Shown piece by piece: positions 62,906-64,000 of a stretch of DNA of 64,000 bases. The first letter of the stretch is position 1; each line of letters opens with the position of its first letter. The stretch comes from an uncultured Oscillospiraceae bacterium (GTDB taxonomy: Bacteria > Bacillota > Clostridia > Oscillospirales > Ruminococcaceae). The notes beneath the pieces were generated by a model that saw only the letters and a list, made by a program, of their open reading frames with translations, made no database searches and was not told the origin of the DNA. Location: the NCBI GenBank assembly GCA_934232845.1, contig CAKQGD010000005.1:3134-67133 (forward strand), written 5' to 3'. Both the position numbers and the translations under genes were made by a program.

Positions 62906-63796
62906 TTATTTTCGCAGCACAGACATGTAATATTTGCAGAAAAAATCTTTAAAAAGCGTTTGGCTGAAGGTGAGTTTTCTCTCCTTCGGCCAAAAAAGAG
63001 TCTGGATTCTGCGCGGGGCGGTGGTCCGGATCGGAATATAATCCAGATCGCTGATGAGGGAGCTGGTCATGCCGAGCATAGAGGAGACGGCAACCGCGCG
63101 ATTGACCGTGTGAAGCAGCTGCGCGCGCAGCAGATAGTCGCATTCCGCGATGACATATGGCTTTACATGCGCGGCCTGATAGAGCGCATCCGACATTTTT
63201 CGGGAGGAATGCGTTTTCGGCAGGAGGATGACGGGCTCCGCCTGCGCCTCGTTGAGCGTGATTTCCCGCCGCCCCGTGAGAGGATGGTTTTTGCTCAGCA
63301 AAAGCACGGGGGGATCGTCCGTCAGAATACAGTGCTCATATTCCTGCGAGGGAAGATCCTGCAGGGCGGTCAGAATAAAATCGAACCGCGACAGAAAAGC
63401 TCTGTCACTGAACTGGGGGATGTAAATCTGTTCTCTGGAGACGGAAATCTGCGGATAACTGTCGTGAAAGGCGTCAAGTCCCTGCAGCCAGAGCGTCTGT
63501 GCGCTGACCCCGAGGAGAAGCGAATTTGTACTGCGGCTGGCATTGTCCCGCAGCCTTTTGCAGCCGGTTTCCAGCATTTTCAAAGTCTGTTCCACATATT
63601 CCAAAAAGAGCTCACCGTTCTTGTTGAGACGAATCGTACGGCCTCTGCGGTCGAAAAGCTGCACGCCGAGCTCCTGCTCCAGCTTTGAGATCGAAACGCT
63701 CAGCGAGGGCGGCGTAATATGGAGCCGCTCCGCCGTTTTTGATAAATGTTCCGTGCGGGCAAGCTCTTTGAAGTACCTCAGCTGAGAAAGTTCCAT
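62906..63796 (-). CDS. LysR-family transcriptional regulator
   Basis: A 296-residue regulator counted from ATG 63796. GTG at 63805 is also possible; the site AAAGGATG is oddly spaced for either. The HTH covers residues 1-60 (MELSQLRYFKELARTEHLSK, TAERLHITPPSLSVSISKLE). The effector domain has DFILTALQDLPSQ and LSKNHPLTGRREITLNEAQ. It is convergent with the TRAP/CoA operon, so it might regulate it, although LysR genes more often diverge from their targets. Ligand unknown. Confidence 0.9.
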   Translation of the reverse strand: MELSQLRYFKELARTEHLSKTAERLHITPPSLSVSISKLEQELGVQLFDRRGRTIRLNKNGELFLEYVEQTLKMLETGCKRLRDNASRSTNSLLLGVSAQTLWLQGLDAFHDSYPQISVSREQIYIPQFSDRAFLSRFDFILTALQDLPSQEYEHCILTDDPPVLLLSKNHPLTGRREITLNEAQAEPVILLPKTHSSRKMSDALYQAAHVKPYVIAECDYLLRAQLLHTVNRAVAVSSMLGMTSSLISDLDYIPIRTTAPRRIQTLFWPKERKLTFSQTLFKDFFCKYYMSVLRK

Positions 63797-63891
63797 CCGC
63801 TTCACACATCCTTTCCGACAAAGCCGTCTCTGCAGTCTATCATAACAAATTTACAGTATGGATGTCTATTTCATTTTTAGCGTATATAGAA

Positions 63892-63919
63892 CGTCAAAAA
63901 AAGCCCTCCGTTTTTGACG
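63892..63919. other. Small hairpin near the window end
   Basis: CGTCAAAAA and TTTTTGACG arms around ten bases, upstream of the LysR gene. Could be a terminator of a unit outside the window or a leader element. Confidence 0.35.
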
Positions 63920-64000
63920 GAAAGTATAAAAATTCCGGTCGGAGGAAATACGCGCCTGTTCTTCAAGACATGGACAGAATGCTGCGCCGGCATATCCTTT

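Overview
The window looks like a chromosomal segment of an endospore-forming member of the Clostridia, most likely Oscillospirales or Ruminococcaceae-like. It is GC-rich in most genes, carries gpr, spoIIP and spoIID, has strong AGGAGG-type ribosome binding sites and uses TTG starts often. Only one RNA gene was seen (tRNA-Arg). No rRNA operon, CRISPR array or complete insertion sequence was found.

Layout. 0.2-5.4 kb: a two-gene unit of unknown function on the minus strand, then an ABC importer of the nitrate/sulfonate/taurine type on the plus strand. 5.9-12.5 kb: nitroreductase, a ChrB-like protein, hemW and lepA on the minus strand, then a diguanylate cyclase and an HD hydrolase. 12.8-17.8 kb: a DHFR-like pseudogene broken by one stop codon, then a four-gene GldG/DUF4340-type ABC exporter operon. 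18-28.5 kb: rapZ, two envelope lipoproteins, rpsT, and the sporulation block gpr-spoIIP-spoIID with small clostridial hypotheticals and an SDR oxidoreductase. 28.7-41.5 kb: LysR regulator, 3-hydroxyacyl-CoA dehydrogenase, an RHH protein next to clpB, mscS, aspartate-type aminotransferase, bactofilin, a DUF308-like membrane protein, an ECF S-component beside a pyridoxal/pyridoxamine kinase, a Nudix hydrolase and tRNA-Arg(CCU). 41.8-44.7 kb: accessory small genes, XRE and AraC regulators and a decayed glycosyltransferase.

44.9-50.4 kb is the most unusual part. A tyrosine recombinase is followed at once by three near-identical palindromic 28-bp sites with the 11-6-11 layout of Xer/dif sites, one inverted relative to the other two. 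They bracket about 300-380 bp that contains a plausible sigma-A promoter pointing at a 1402-residue PAS/GAF/degenerate-GGDEF/EAL protein whose EAL catalytic residues are intact. I read this as a candidate phase-variable promoter switch controlling a c-di-GMP phosphodiesterase. Inversion itself has not been shown. Next to it, an RNHCP zinc-ribbon gene has a strong promoter, a 12-codon leader peptide and a hairpin in its leader.

51.4-63.8 kb: an amidohydrolase, then a probable catabolic operon: enoyl-CoA hydratase, family III CoA-transferase, 2-hydroxyacyl-CoA dehydratase activator with alpha and beta subunits, a LarA-like racemase, and a TAXI-type TRAP transporter. A LysR gene faces its end. 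Together these could import a 2-hydroxy acid, racemise it, activate it to the CoA ester, dehydrate it and rehydrate it. The substrate cannot be read from the sequence.
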